A stretch of 64,000 bases of DNA, from contig WGMZ01000004.1 of NCBI GenBank assembly GCA_016124735.1, positions 1-64,000 on the forward strand, written 5' to 3'. This DNA is from Bacteroidota bacterium (GTDB taxonomy: Bacteria; Bacteroidota; Bacteroidia; UBA8524). The number at the start of each line of letters is the position of its first letter. The stretch's first letter is position 1. Below the pieces are notes generated by a model that did no database searches, was not told where the DNA came from, and worked only from the letters and a program-made list of their open reading frames with translations. The translations under genes and the position numbers were made by a program. Of this stretch, positions 43,389 through 52,257 are shown piece by piece.

Positions 43389-46184
43389 GTGCAAAAAGCT
43401 CTATTTCTGCTTATTAATTCGATTCTGAGTTTGAATCTTGCAACAGGCGCCACGCTTAACGGTAAAATTTCTGACGCCAACACGGGAGAGCTACTGGTAG
43501 GCGCTACCATATTAATCCAGGGCACTTCGCATTACGCAGTATCCAATTTAGATGGATCCTATTCCATTCCAAATATACCAGCTGGAAAATATTCGGTGGA
43601 GGTGCGCTATATCAGTTATGAAACTCAAGTATTACCCTTGAGCATTTCAAAAGATGAAATCACCAAGGTTCTGGACATCAAGTTAAAGAATGCCGCCTTC
43701 AGCATAGATGATGTGGTTATCAAAGGCAGCTTTGATAAAGAATCAGATGCTTCCGCGCGGAACTCCGAAAAAAATTCAGATGAAGTCATGAACATCATCT
43801 CAGCTAAAAGGATTCAGCTCTTGCCGGATATTATTGTAGGCGACGTGCTTCAGCGAATCTCCGGAGTATCTGTAGAACGGGGCAGTTCCGGAAGCGGCAA
43901 ATACGCGATCATTCGCGGCATGGAACAGCGCTATAATTATACCCTGGTTAACGGAATTAAAATTCCGAGTCCGGATAATAAGTACCGCTATGTACCAATG
44001 GATCTGTTTCCTGCCGAATTGCTGGAAAGGCTGGAAGTAGTCAAAGCCTTGAATGCAAACATGGAAGCCGATGCGATTGGCGGGGCCATGAATCTGGTAA
44101 TGAAAAGCGCCCCCACCCACTTCACATTCCATTTTAATGCGGCAACCGGATTTAACAGCCTGGCCGTCAACCAGGGATTTACCCAATTCAATTCAAAAGT
44201 GCTACCTGCCAACAGTCCCGCTGAAATTCACGGTCCGGATTACGTTGCGACCCCCAATGATTTTACTTATAGGAATTTTAACTATTCAACCGCACCTCTG
44301 GCCATGAATCAGATGTACGGGTTCACTTTTGGAAATCGCTACTTAAAAGCCAAACGACTGGGATTGGTTATTGGAGCGAGTTACCAGAACACCTATCGAA
44401 ATACCAATAGTATTTTCTTTCAGCAAAATACCCAGCCGAACCCGGGAAATGTGCCGGCATTCGACGACATATACAGTCGAAAATACTCTACCAAGCAGGT
44501 TCGTTACGGCATTCATTCTAAATTGGATTATGCCCTGAATTCAAGGAATACCATCAGCCTTTACACTGTATACATGGAGATGGATGAATCTCAGTACCGC
44601 CATACAGTGGATACTTCCCTTTCCATCGGCCGCACGGGAACCGGAACAGGGAATACCTATATTCTGGATAGATCCCGCCTGCAAAAACAGAGCATCTATA
44701 ACAATACCCTTCAGGGAAAACATGAGATTGTCAAAGGCTTGATTCTGGATTGGTCGGGGGTATATTCTTTGGCAAAAAACACCTTCCCCGATTGGGCCGA
44801 ATACCAAACGGTTCAAAAGGTGGGTAAAGACAGTGCCGGAAACAAAGTGATACTTGAACCGGAGCACCTGAATATTCCTTTCCAACGGATCTGGTGGAAA
44901 AACTCCGACCGGGACATCGCCGGCTACCTCAACCTGAATTACACCACAAAGATATTCGGACAAAAACTGACCTTATCCGCAGGGGGACTTTATCGAGATA
45001 AACACAGAGAAAACACCTATTACTATTACGAATTCACTCCCAAATCCGTGAACGGACTCGTTCCTCCTTTCGATGGTGTGGTGTCGCCTGACAAGTTTGT
45101 GTTCAACTCAGATAATGCAGCGAAAGGCGGATCCATCAACCCCAACACCTACAAGGCCTCAGAAATCATCTATGCCTATTACGGCATGTTCAAACTGGAG
45201 TATAAAAAGAAGCTGGATGTTGTTGGCGGTATTCGCGTAGAAAGTACTTACCAGGCATTTCAAACTGTTATGCCCCCCTCTTTCTTTGGTAAATCAGGAA
45301 ATATCAGCTATCAGGATATTCTTCCCAGCTTCAATCTGAAATACAAATTGAATCCCAAAACCAACCTGCGCATGAGCTATTACAAAGCTTTGAACAGGGC
45401 CGGTTTTTTTGAAATCATTCCTTACAATGTTCAGGGCGATTATTATACAGAAGTTGGTAACCCTTTCCTGAAACATACGGTGGCACACAACATGGATCTC
45501 CGCTACGAATATTTCCCCACAGCATTGGATCAAATCCTTGTCGGAGTATTTTACAAGCATCTGATTAATCCGATTGAAACCGGATACATCAAAACAGGTA
45601 CTTCAAGCTCTGCATTGCAGCCAAGTAACTTCGGCACGGCAATAAATTTTGGACTGGAACTTTCGGTTATCAAGTACTGGAAGTATTTCGGAATATCCGG
45701 TAACTACACCTATACCAACTCAACCATTACCACCAATAAATTCTCGTACAACAGAGATGAAAACGGTCAGCTTACCAACACGGTGGTTCAACAAACCAGG
45801 CCGCTGCAAGGACAATCCCCTCAAATCGGGAACCTCTCCCTGATTTATAAAAACACAGCACTGGGCCTCGATATGCAATTGGCCATGGTTTATACCGGTA
45901 AAAAGATCACTCAGGTTTCCCTGTATAAGGATTTGGATTACTGGCAAAAAGGAATGTTCACCATGGGTTTTTCCATCGAAAAATCCTTTGGAAAAAAATT
46001 CTCTGCTTACTGCAAAGTGCAGAACCTTTTGAATACTCCGGTTACAGTAGAGTTAAGAACAAAGAACACATACAGAACCGGCCGCTTCGCACTAACAGAT
46101 CAAACTCGCGACGACCGAGTTTTGGTACAAAAAGAATATTACGGACAAAACTACATATTCGGCCTTCGTTGGAAGGTCGGTTAA
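43389..46184 (+). CDS. TonB-dependent receptor with N-terminal carboxypeptidase-regulatory-like domain
   Basis: 931 residues. GTG start: an in-frame TAA at 43368-43370, seven codons upstream, leaves no earlier option. Signal peptide ends ATGA. Residues ~22-105 form a CarboxypepD_reg-like beta-sandwich (NGKISDANTGELLVGATILIQG). The plug follows (GDVLQRISGVSVERGSSG, VKALNANMEADAIGGAMNLV), then a large barrel ending in GLRWKVG. No SusD gene follows; instead a beta-helix lipoprotein does, 29 bp later. The YRYVPMDLFPAELLERLEVVK segment is typical of FecA/CirA-like members. Ligand unknown. Confidence 0.92.
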   Translation: MQKALFLLINSILSLNLATGATLNGKISDANTGELLVGATILIQGTSHYAVSNLDGSYSIPNIPAGKYSVEVRYISYETQVLPLSISKDEITKVLDIKLKNAAFSIDDVVIKGSFDKESDASARNSEKNSDEVMNIISAKRIQLLPDIIVGDVLQRISGVSVERGSSGSGKYAIIRGMEQRYNYTLVNGIKIPSPDNKYRYVPMDLFPAELLERLEVVKALNANMEADAIGGAMNLVMKSAPTHFTFHFNAATGFNSLAVNQGFTQFNSKVLPANSPAEIHGPDYVATPNDFTYRNFNYSTAPLAMNQMYGFTFGNRYLKAKRLGLVIGASYQNTYRNTNSIFFQQNTQPNPGNVPAFDDIYSRKYSTKQVRYGIHSKLDYALNSRNTISLYTVYMEMDESQYRHTVDTSLSIGRTGTGTGNTYILDRSRLQKQSIYNNTLQGKHEIVKGLILDWSGVYSLAKNTFPDWAEYQTVQKVGKDSAGNKVILEPEHLNIPFQRIWWKNSDRDIAGYLNLNYTTKIFGQKLTLSAGGLYRDKHRENTYYYYEFTPKSVNGLVPPFDGVVSPDKFVFNSDNAAKGGSINPNTYKASEIIYAYYGMFKLEYKKKLDVVGGIRVESTYQAFQTVMPPSFFGKSGNISYQDILPSFNLKYKLNPKTNLRMSYYKALNRAGFFEIIPYNVQGDYYTEVGNPFLKHTVAHNMDLRYEYFPTALDQILVGVFYKHLINPIETGYIKTGTSSSALQPSNFGTAINFGLELSVIKYWKYFGISGNYTYTNSTITTNKFSYNRDENGQLTNTVVQQTRPLQGQSPQIGNLSLIYKNTALGLDMQLAMVYTGKKITQVSLYKDLDYWQKGMFTMGFSIEKSFGKKFSAYCKVQNLLNTPVTVELRTKNTYRTGRFALTDQTRDDRVLVQKEYYGQNYIFGLRWKVG

Positions 46185-46213
46185 TCCTCATGCATTTCAA
46201 ATACCTAGAAAAT

Positions 46214-47629
46214 ATGAAAAAACCAATCATGATGAGTGCCGCACTGGTGGCGCTTGGAATGTACTCATGCAAGAAAAACAGCGATGAGAAAGTGAACATT
46301 TCCGAACCACAATTTGAAGCCGGACAAACCATTTCCAGCGACACTCTCAAAGGCAGTGTTAAAGGAACCATGCAGTCTGGTAAAACTTACTATTTCGACG
46401 GCGCAGTTACCATTAACCAAGGAGACACCCTGGTAATGCAAAGCGGCGTGAAACTTCTTGCCCTAAGCCCAAATGCAGTATTGTTGGTAAAAGGCTCTTT
46501 CGTTTCTTTGGGAACTTCAGATCAACCTAACTGGATCACCGGAGTTGATGCTTACAAAAACCCGTCTAATTACAAACACACAGATCCAAACGAAGATCCA
46601 AATAATGACCCTGCATTCAAACCAAGCGGAAAACTTTGGGGTGGTATCCAGTGTGATGCAACCTGCCCATTGCTCGACATCAAATGGACCCACCTTGATT
46701 TTGCCGGAGGTAACGTGGGTTCCAATCCTCTTCCAGGATACAAACAAGGAGATGACCTTTTTGTAATTCTTTTCCAAAACCCCGACGGATACATGATTCT
46801 TGAAGATTCCTGGGTGTATGGATCTACTACCGATGCGACCCGTGTTAAAGGCGGACACATTCACATTATGCGCAACACCGTTGAAAAACTTGCTTATAAC
46901 GATGGTGACTGCTTCAACGTGAAGTCAAGCACCGACGGCGACATGGCTTATAACCTGATTATTGGTACTGCAAAAGGTGGCACTAAAGCTTCCAACAAAG
47001 GTGGTGGTGCTCGTCAAACCAATATCAACATGTACAACAACACCTTTATCAACGGTGGTTGGAGAAGTGTTGACCCGGACCGTGGCGCCAACCTGAACTT
47101 TGAAGAAGGCGCACGCGGAAAAGCATACAATAACATCATGGTAAACTGTAAAACAGGTCTCCGTATCCTTGAAAACCCAATTGCTGACACCGCAAATTTG
47201 GCCTATGGTTACAACCTTTCTTATGGCGACTCTCTTTCAGTTGTAGATGAAATCTACCCGCTCGGGCATATCACCATTCCACAGCCCACTGATATCCCTG
47301 ATCCTGCTACCTTCTATCCAGGATATCCAAACAGTTATACCCTGGGTCAGGCGTATCAGGCTCCTGGTATCGTCGGTAAAAACAACCCAATGTTTGTAAA
47401 CTACCCATTGCCACAAACCGCTCAACATTTGCGCGACATTACCTTCCAGGGGAATTATGATTTCCACCTGAAAGGAAGCTCACCTGGCATCGGGAAAGGA
47501 TATACAGGGTTTACTCCTTTGAATACAACCGCACCGGTAGACAACAAATACCTGAAAGCAACAGTTACTCCTCCTAACAAGGACCTTGGCGCTTTCCCAA
47601 CCGATGGAAATGGAAACAAACACAAATAG
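46214..47629 (+). CDS. Beta-helix lipoprotein partner of the TonB receptor
   Basis: 471 residues from ATG 46214. Signal peptide with lipobox MYSC then Lys-Lys. The mature protein is a right-handed parallel beta-helix: repeated short strands such as NNIMVNCKTGLRILEN and a long Asn/Gly ladder. It starts with a GSVKGTMQSGKTYYFDGAV cap, a layout seen in many Bacteroidota secreted pectin-lyase-like proteins, and ends KDLGAFPTDG. No catalytic residues were identified. Being anchored and 29 bp behind a TonB receptor, it may capture the ligand at the surface, in place of SusD. Confidence 0.82.
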   Translation: MKKPIMMSAALVALGMYSCKKNSDEKVNISEPQFEAGQTISSDTLKGSVKGTMQSGKTYYFDGAVTINQGDTLVMQSGVKLLALSPNAVLLVKGSFVSLGTSDQPNWITGVDAYKNPSNYKHTDPNEDPNNDPAFKPSGKLWGGIQCDATCPLLDIKWTHLDFAGGNVGSNPLPGYKQGDDLFVILFQNPDGYMILEDSWVYGSTTDATRVKGGHIHIMRNTVEKLAYNDGDCFNVKSSTDGDMAYNLIIGTAKGGTKASNKGGGARQTNINMYNNTFINGGWRSVDPDRGANLNFEEGARGKAYNNIMVNCKTGLRILENPIADTANLAYGYNLSYGDSLSVVDEIYPLGHITIPQPTDIPDPATFYPGYPNSYTLGQAYQAPGIVGKNNPMFVNYPLPQTAQHLRDITFQGNYDFHLKGSSPGIGKGYTGFTPLNTTAPVDNKYLKATVTPPNKDLGAFPTDGNGNKHK

Positions 47630-47667
47630 GCACCAGCACACCAGGTTCTTCATCTTTTCATAACCAC

Positions 47668-47704
47668 GATCTCTTCCTGTTTTGGCAGGGAGAGATCTTT
47701 TTTT
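47668..47704 (+). terminator. Intrinsic terminator
   Basis: GATCTCTTCCTG (47668-47679) pairs with CAGGGAGAGATC (47686-47697), one G-T pair in 12, followed by a run of seven T. It separates the lipoprotein from the next gene and would end the receptor-lipoprotein transcript. Confidence 0.85.
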
Positions 47705-47712
47705 CTTCCAAA

Positions 47713-48852
47713 ATGAGTAAGATTCTCCACATACTCAGCGGACTTCTCCTGCCCGCTTCGCTCTTTGCACAGAGCAGTATAATGACAAAGAAGGCCACCC
47801 TTCCGGTAGAAGTACGGGAGTCCTCGGGACTCGAATGGGTTGCCGGTGGATTATGGTCGTTCAACGACAGTGGAAACCCTCCCTTTCTATTTCAACTTGA
47901 CAGCAATGATGGTACTATCATCAAAAAAGTCACTATTGGAAATTATGGAAATACGGATTGGGAAGACATTGCTTCGGATTCCGATTACTTGTATGTTGGA
48001 GATTTTGGAAATAACGATGGAAATCGAAAGGACCTCAAGGTATTACGTATTCCCGTTGCTTCCCTGATGTCTCTGTCGGACACCACAGTCGATGCAGAAG
48101 CCATCGAATTTTCCTATTCAGATCAAACGGACTTTAACCCAGCCGGTGGAACGAACTTCGATTGTGAAAGCATGCTTGCAATGGGAAACTCCCTCTACCT
48201 CTTTACCAAAGACAGGGGAGATTATCACACCCGCGTTTATCCGCTTTCAAAGATACCGGGAACCTATTCCATCTCTTCTGTTGCAACATTTAACTCAGCA
48301 TGCCTGATTACGGCAGCAGATATTAACCCCTCACAGAACACTATTGCCCTGTTAGCTTATTCTTCCGGGAAAACCGGATCCCGGATCTTCCTACTCAGTA
48401 ATTTTTCCGGAAATGCCATTTTTAGTGGGAAAATTCAAGACATATTACTGACCCCAAATGCCAATGGGTGGCAAACAGAAGGATTACTCTTTCTTTCTGA
48501 TGAGCGCATCTTCGTTTCATGCGAAGCCACTTCATCTTATCCTTCCGGACTGTATTCCATCGATTTACCCTATTTGAAAAGCGATCCCCTCTCGGTCGGA
48601 AAACTTTCAAATGCTGATACGATTCATCTTTATCCCGTTCCAAGCACGGGATGGGTATATATTTCGGGTATGGATGAAATCACGTCAGACAGCACTTTGG
48701 TAATGGACCCCTCCGGAAAGCAGTTCACGGTTCCCATTCGTAAAGAAGGACGTGGCAGCATCGCTATGGATTTAAGTGAATTGCCCAGCGGAACCTATTT
48801 CCTGCGCCTGACTTCCCTTCCCCGACGAACCTATAAGATTGTGCGCGAATAA
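47713..48852 (+). CDS. T9SS-secreted beta-propeller-like protein
   Basis: 379 residues with a signal peptide ending SLFAQ. Repeated blades such as SSGLEWVAGGLWSFNDSGN, WEDIASDSDYLYVGDFGNN and GTNFDCESMLAMGNSLYLFTKD suggest a propeller. The E-D-I and G-D-F/D-x-G-N patterns are shared with a widespread family of uncharacterised secreted proteins. The tail (IHLYPVPSTGWVYI ... YFLRLTS) is a type A sorting domain of the T9SS. A terminator just before it shows it is transcribed separately from the TonB receptor. Confidence 0.8.
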   Translation: MSKILHILSGLLLPASLFAQSSIMTKKATLPVEVRESSGLEWVAGGLWSFNDSGNPPFLFQLDSNDGTIIKKVTIGNYGNTDWEDIASDSDYLYVGDFGNNDGNRKDLKVLRIPVASLMSLSDTTVDAEAIEFSYSDQTDFNPAGGTNFDCESMLAMGNSLYLFTKDRGDYHTRVYPLSKIPGTYSISSVATFNSACLITAADINPSQNTIALLAYSSGKTGSRIFLLSNFSGNAIFSGKIQDILLTPNANGWQTEGLLFLSDERIFVSCEATSSYPSGLYSIDLPYLKSDPLSVGKLSNADTIHLYPVPSTGWVYISGMDEITSDSTLVMDPSGKQFTVPIRKEGRGSIAMDLSELPSGTYFLRLTSLPRRTYKIVRE

Positions 48853-48855
48853 AGT

Positions 48856-49551
48856 TTAGAGCCATCCTTCATCTGCAAAACTGACAAAACCCTGCTGGGT
48901 GAAGATAAGATGATCGAGCACCCGCATATCCAGGTTGCGTGCAGCCAACGAAAGCTTTCGGGTTAAATCCAAATCGGCCTGACTTGGTTTCAGAGAAGAA
49001 CTTGGGTGGTTATGTGCCAGTATCAATCCGCTGCAACCGCATTCCAATCCGGTTTTAAAGATGATACGTGGATCCGCCACCGTTCCACTTAAGCCACCCT
49101 TACTGATCTGCTTTTCTAAGATGATTTTATTCGCCTGATTCAGGTACAATACCCAGAACTCTTCGTGGCTTAAATCGGTGAATCGTGCTTTTAAAGTATC
49201 GTAAGCATCCTGACTGCTTTTGATAACCTGCCTCCTTCCCCCTTCGATTTTTCTTCGCTGAGCAAGCTCCAACGCGGCTTGAATTGAGACTGCCTTCACT
49301 TGTCCGATCCCGGGGAAACGCGATAATTCTGCAATGCTTGCTCTTCCTAACAGGTTGATATCGCCACCGTAGGAAGCAAGAATATCCCGGGCCAATTCAA
49401 GGGCCGATTGCCTGCGACTACCCGAGCCTAAAAGAATAGCCAGCAGTTCAGAATCGCTTAAAGCATGCCTCCCCTTGAGCATTAACTTCTCTCGGGGCCG
49501 GTCGTCTTCCGACCAAAATTTAATGGCGCGTTTGTCTTCGGAAAGATCCAT
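48856..49551 (-). CDS. radC: RadC-family JAMM protein
   Basis: 231 residues. An N-terminal helix-hairpin-helix region (LGRASIAELSRFPGIGQVKA) precedes the JAB1/MPN metalloprotease-like domain, with the metal site LAHNHPSSSLKPSQADLDLT near residue 175. Despite the name, a DNA-repair role is doubtful for RadC proteins and their substrate is unknown. Divergence from the propeller gene is tail to tail by 3 bp; it is downstream of rpsT on the same strand but separated by a terminator. Confidence 0.93.
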   Translation of the reverse strand: MDLSEDKRAIKFWSEDDRPREKLMLKGRHALSDSELLAILLGSGSRRQSALELARDILASYGGDINLLGRASIAELSRFPGIGQVKAVSIQAALELAQRRKIEGGRRQVIKSSQDAYDTLKARFTDLSHEEFWVLYLNQANKIILEKQISKGGLSGTVADPRIIFKTGLECGCSGLILAHNHPSSSLKPSQADLDLTRKLSLAARNLDMRVLDHLIFTQQGFVSFADEGWL

Positions 49552-49568
49552 TCTCCGAAAATAAAAAA

Positions 49569-49591
49569 GGCCACCCGCTTTGCGGATGGCC
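49569..49591 (-). terminator. Intrinsic terminator of rpsT
   Basis: On the minus strand GGCCATCCGC-aaa-GCGGGTGGCC (one mismatch in a 10-bp stem) is followed by a TTTTTT tract. It starts 22 bp after the rpsT stop and precedes radC. Confidence 0.85.
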
Positions 49592-49613
49592 TGACAATAT
49601 TTTGACTGTATTA

Positions 49614-49865
49614 TTACAGTTTGCCGACAAACTTAGCCAGCTTACTTTTTTGGTTCGCTGCCTTGTTGCGGTGAATTACGTTTCTTTTAGCCAGTTTATC
49701 CAACATGCTGAATACTTTTGGAAGCATCTCAGAAGCAGCAGCTTTATCGCTGGTTTTTCTCAAGTTTTTGATCGCAGTACGAGTGGTTTTAGCCTGATAT
49801 CTGTTTCTCAGTCTTTTCGCTGCATTGCTGCGGATTCTTTTGATTGCTGACTTATGGTTTGCCAT
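49614..49865 (-). CDS. rpsT: 30S ribosomal protein S20
   Basis: 83 residues, [20 protein letters not shown] start, strongly basic, standard S20 length. It binds 16S rRNA in the body of the 30S subunit. Has its own promoter and terminator, so it is monocistronic, as in many bacteria. Confidence 0.97.
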   Translation of the reverse strand: MANHKSAIKRIRSNAAKRLRNRYQAKTTRTAIKNLRKTSDKAAASEMLPKVFSMLDKLAKRNVIHRNKAANQKSKLAKFVGKL

Positions 49866-49898
49866 GATCTATGCTTTCTTCTTCAATTTTAAGGACGG

Positions 49899-49906
49899 CA
49901 AAGGTA
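49899..49906 (-). promoter_or_regulatory. -7 promoter element TACCTTTG of rpsT
   Basis: Exact TAnnTTTG on the minus strand, 33 nt before the ATG, with a minus-strand TTG at 49929-49927, 20 nt upstream of the element, fitting a -33 box. This is the best two-part promoter in the window. Confidence 0.65.
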
Positions 49907-49954
49907 AAAAGGGAATTGAATATAAACAATATGTGGATGAATAATTTTTAGAAG

Positions 49955-49985
49955 ACCATGGACCATAGCCGTTGGACCGTGGCTT
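49955..49985. repeat. 31-nt imperfect hairpin repeat, copy 2
   Basis: ACCATGGACCAT...GGACCGTGGCTT; relative of 39480-39510. Arms CCATGGACC and GGACCGTGG form an imperfect hairpin. Confidence 0.4.
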
Positions 49986-50168
49986 GTTTTAAAGAGGAGC
50001 GAAGGTAATAACTTTAACCCAACGACGGGTAGCTTCATAGTGATGTAGAATTCACATTCGGATAGCTCCACAATGCATTGCGGAACTGCCCGACCGAAAT
50101 GTTCATGCTTTTTTCTCGATAGACAGGATGAATCGCGCCTCTAAACCATTATTATTACAATCGGCGCT

Positions 50169-50240
50169 TCTAAAAAGTCTAGTCTGTCTAAAAGGTCTAA
50201 ATCATCTAACTAGTCTAATTCGTCTAAAGCGTCTTCGCTA
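50169..50240 (+). repeat. Eight 9-nt units of TCTAAnnnn type
   Basis: Consecutive units TCTAAAAAG, TCTAGTCTG, TCTAAAAGG, TCTAAATCA, TCTAACTAG, TCTAATTCG, TCTAAAGCG and TCTTCGCTA keep TCTAA at strict 9-nt spacing while the other four bases vary. Located 56-128 bp before the glyS start. Confidence 0.85.
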
Positions 50241-50296
50241 CTTTCTACTTCCCTACTTCCTACTCTTGTACTTCTATTATTATCTTCGCGCCGTTT

Positions 50297-51763
50297 ATGT
50301 CGAAGCAGGAAGAATCACTGAAGAAAATCATCTCGCATTGCAAAGAGTACGGATTTGTATTCCCAAGTAGTGAAATCTACGATGGACTGTCGGCTGTCTA
50401 TGATTATGGACAGAACGGAATTGAGCTGAAAAAAAATATCCGTGAATACTGGTGGAAAGCCATGGTGCAGATGCACGAAAATATCGTGGGTATCGACGCC
50501 GCCATTTTTATGCACCCGAAAGTTTGGAAAGCTTCCGGACATGTGGATGGATTTAACGATCCGATGATCGACAACAAAGATTCGAAAAAACGCTACCGAG
50601 CCGACCAATTGTTGGAAGATAAGATTGCCAAATACGAGAAAGAAGGCAAAACAGATAAAGCCAGCGCGCTGCAGCAAGCCATGGATGCTGCGTTGGAAGC
50701 GAGTGATTTGGCCGGACTTAAAAATTTGATTGAAGAACAGGAAATTGCCTGTCCTATCTCTGGAACGCGCAACTGGACCGATGTGCGTCAGTTCAACCTG
50801 ATGTATTCAACCCAGATGGGCTCTCTTGCAGAAGATGCAGATGAAGTATATCTGCGACCGGAAACGGCCCAGGGCATTTTTGTGAATTTCCTGAATGTAC
50901 AAAAGACAGGAAGAATGAAAATTCCCTTCGGAATTGCACAAACAGGCAAAGCATTCAGGAACGAAATTATCGCTCGCCAATTCATTATGCGCATGCGCGA
51001 ATTTGAGCAGATGGAAATGCAATTCTTTGTGCGCCCCGGAACTGAGATGGAATGGTTCGAATACTGGAAAAATTACCGGATGAGCTGGCATCGTGCCCTC
51101 GGTATTCCTGCAGAAAAATACCGGATACACGAGCACACAAAACTGGCACACTATGCAAACGCTGCCGTAGATATTGAATACGACTTTCCTTTTGGCTTTA
51201 AAGAAGTAGAAGGCATTCACTCCCGCACTGATTTCGACCTGAAGCAACACCAGGAATTTTCTGGTAAGAAGCTTCAATACTTCGATCCGGAGATCAACCA
51301 GAATTATGTGCCTTACGTGGTGGAAACCTCCATTGGTCTCGACCGAATGTTCCTGCTTTTAATGTTCCACTGCCTGCAGGAAGAATCCATTCAAAACGAA
51401 GACAAGATGGATACCCGTACAGTTTTACGTCTGCCTTTTGTACTGGCACCCGTTAAATTGGCTGTTTTCCCATTGGTTAAAAAAGACGGTCTCCCGGAAA
51501 AAGCACGCGAAATCATCGATGCGCTCAAATTTGACTTCACCTGCCGATATGAAGAAAAAGACGCCATTGGAAAACGTTACCGCAGACAGGATGCAGTGGG
51601 AACACCATTCTGCGTTACTGTCGATTACGAGACCATGGAAGACAATACGGTAACGCTGCGCTACCGGGACAGCATGGAACAAAAGCGGGTACCGATTTCT
51701 GAGCTCCATCGCATTCTTAGCGATGAAATCAGTTGGAAAAAAGTGTTAAATTTCACTTCATGA
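50297..51763 (+). CDS. glyS: Glycyl-tRNA synthetase (eukaryote/archaeal-type, single chain)
   Basis: 488 residues, class II aminoacyl-tRNA synthetase that charges tRNA-Gly as an alpha2 enzyme. Motif 1 area FPSSEIYDGLSAVYDYGQNG; motif 2 FRNEIIARQFIMRMREFEQMEM; motif 3 ETSIGLDRMFLLLM; C-terminal anticodon-binding domain. Glycine pocket segment LRPETAQGIFVNF is present. ATG at 50297. The stop overlaps the next ATG (ATGA at 51760-51763), so the following small secreted protein is co-translated. Confidence 0.96.
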   Translation: MSKQEESLKKIISHCKEYGFVFPSSEIYDGLSAVYDYGQNGIELKKNIREYWWKAMVQMHENIVGIDAAIFMHPKVWKASGHVDGFNDPMIDNKDSKKRYRADQLLEDKIAKYEKEGKTDKASALQQAMDAALEASDLAGLKNLIEEQEIACPISGTRNWTDVRQFNLMYSTQMGSLAEDADEVYLRPETAQGIFVNFLNVQKTGRMKIPFGIAQTGKAFRNEIIARQFIMRMREFEQMEMQFFVRPGTEMEWFEYWKNYRMSWHRALGIPAEKYRIHEHTKLAHYANAAVDIEYDFPFGFKEVEGIHSRTDFDLKQHQEFSGKKLQYFDPEINQNYVPYVVETSIGLDRMFLLLMFHCLQEESIQNEDKMDTRTVLRLPFVLAPVKLAVFPLVKKDGLPEKAREIIDALKFDFTCRYEEKDAIGKRYRRQDAVGTPFCVTVDYETMEDNTVTLRYRDSMEQKRVPISELHRILSDEISWKKVLNFTS

Positions 51764-52257
51764 AACATACCCTACTAATCCTGCTGTTTTTACTTCCGCT
51801 TGCGGGCTTCGCACAAACAAATCTTCCCGGCTGGGATGAATTTCGATCTGATCGATTCGGATTCACCATGAAATACCCGGACCAATGGAATGTCAATGAA
51901 ATCAGTAATGGTATTTATAACTTTAAAAACCCTTACGTCAGGCTTGGAACTTTCCAGCTGGCTGTAACAGATCAGGGAGATTCCATGCGGGCAAAAGTGG
52001 CATTGCAACACATTGCCGACGACAACGAGGGTGGAAGCATCAATACACTGGCCGACAAAGAAGCACTGGTTTACAAAAGCATGAGTGTTCAAAGTGGGGT
52101 AACGATAGAAGTGCACCACTGGGTATTTACGCATGAGAATTACCTTTTTCACTTTACCTACAGTTTCGACTCCTCTCTGATGCATGCTCCCAATCTCATG
52201 GAAGAAAGGAAGCAAGCCTACCAGGTGATTGAGACGTTGAATTTTATGAAACAATGA
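51760..52257 (+). CDS. Small secreted protein, possibly PsbP-like
   Basis: 165 residues from ATG 51760. Signal peptide ending GFAQ. The mature domain contains SDRFGFTMKYPDQWNVNE, then a beta-sheet/helix pattern closing LMEERKQAYQVIETLNFM. This resembles the PsbP-like/DUF3805-type folds of small secreted proteins; function unknown. It overlaps glyS upstream and the aldehyde dehydrogenase downstream, both by ATGA. Such a tight run of unrelated functions probably reflects compact operon packing. Confidence 0.75.
   Translation: MKHTLLILLFLLPLAGFAQTNLPGWDEFRSDRFGFTMKYPDQWNVNEISNGIYNFKNPYVRLGTFQLAVTDQGDSMRAKVALQHIADDNEGGSINTLADKEALVYKSMSVQSGVTIEVHHWVFTHENYLFHFTYSFDSSLMHAPNLMEERKQAYQVIETLNFMKQ

Larger units (their letters stand above)
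49866..50296. other. Intergenic region between rpsT and glyS
   Basis: 430 bp without a convincing gene. It holds the rpsT promoter, a 31-nt hairpin repeat at 49955-49985, a 9-nt periodic array at 50169-50240 and a pyrimidine-rich stretch leading to glyS. TATCTTCG at 50281-50288, one mismatch from TAnnTTTG, is 8 nt before the glyS ATG and may be its -7 box. Confidence 0.5.

Noticed and set aside
50128-50370. 80-residue plus-strand frame with Leu every third residue
   Set aside because: It is produced by the 9-nt TCTAA periodicity and runs into glyS; composition is not protein-like.
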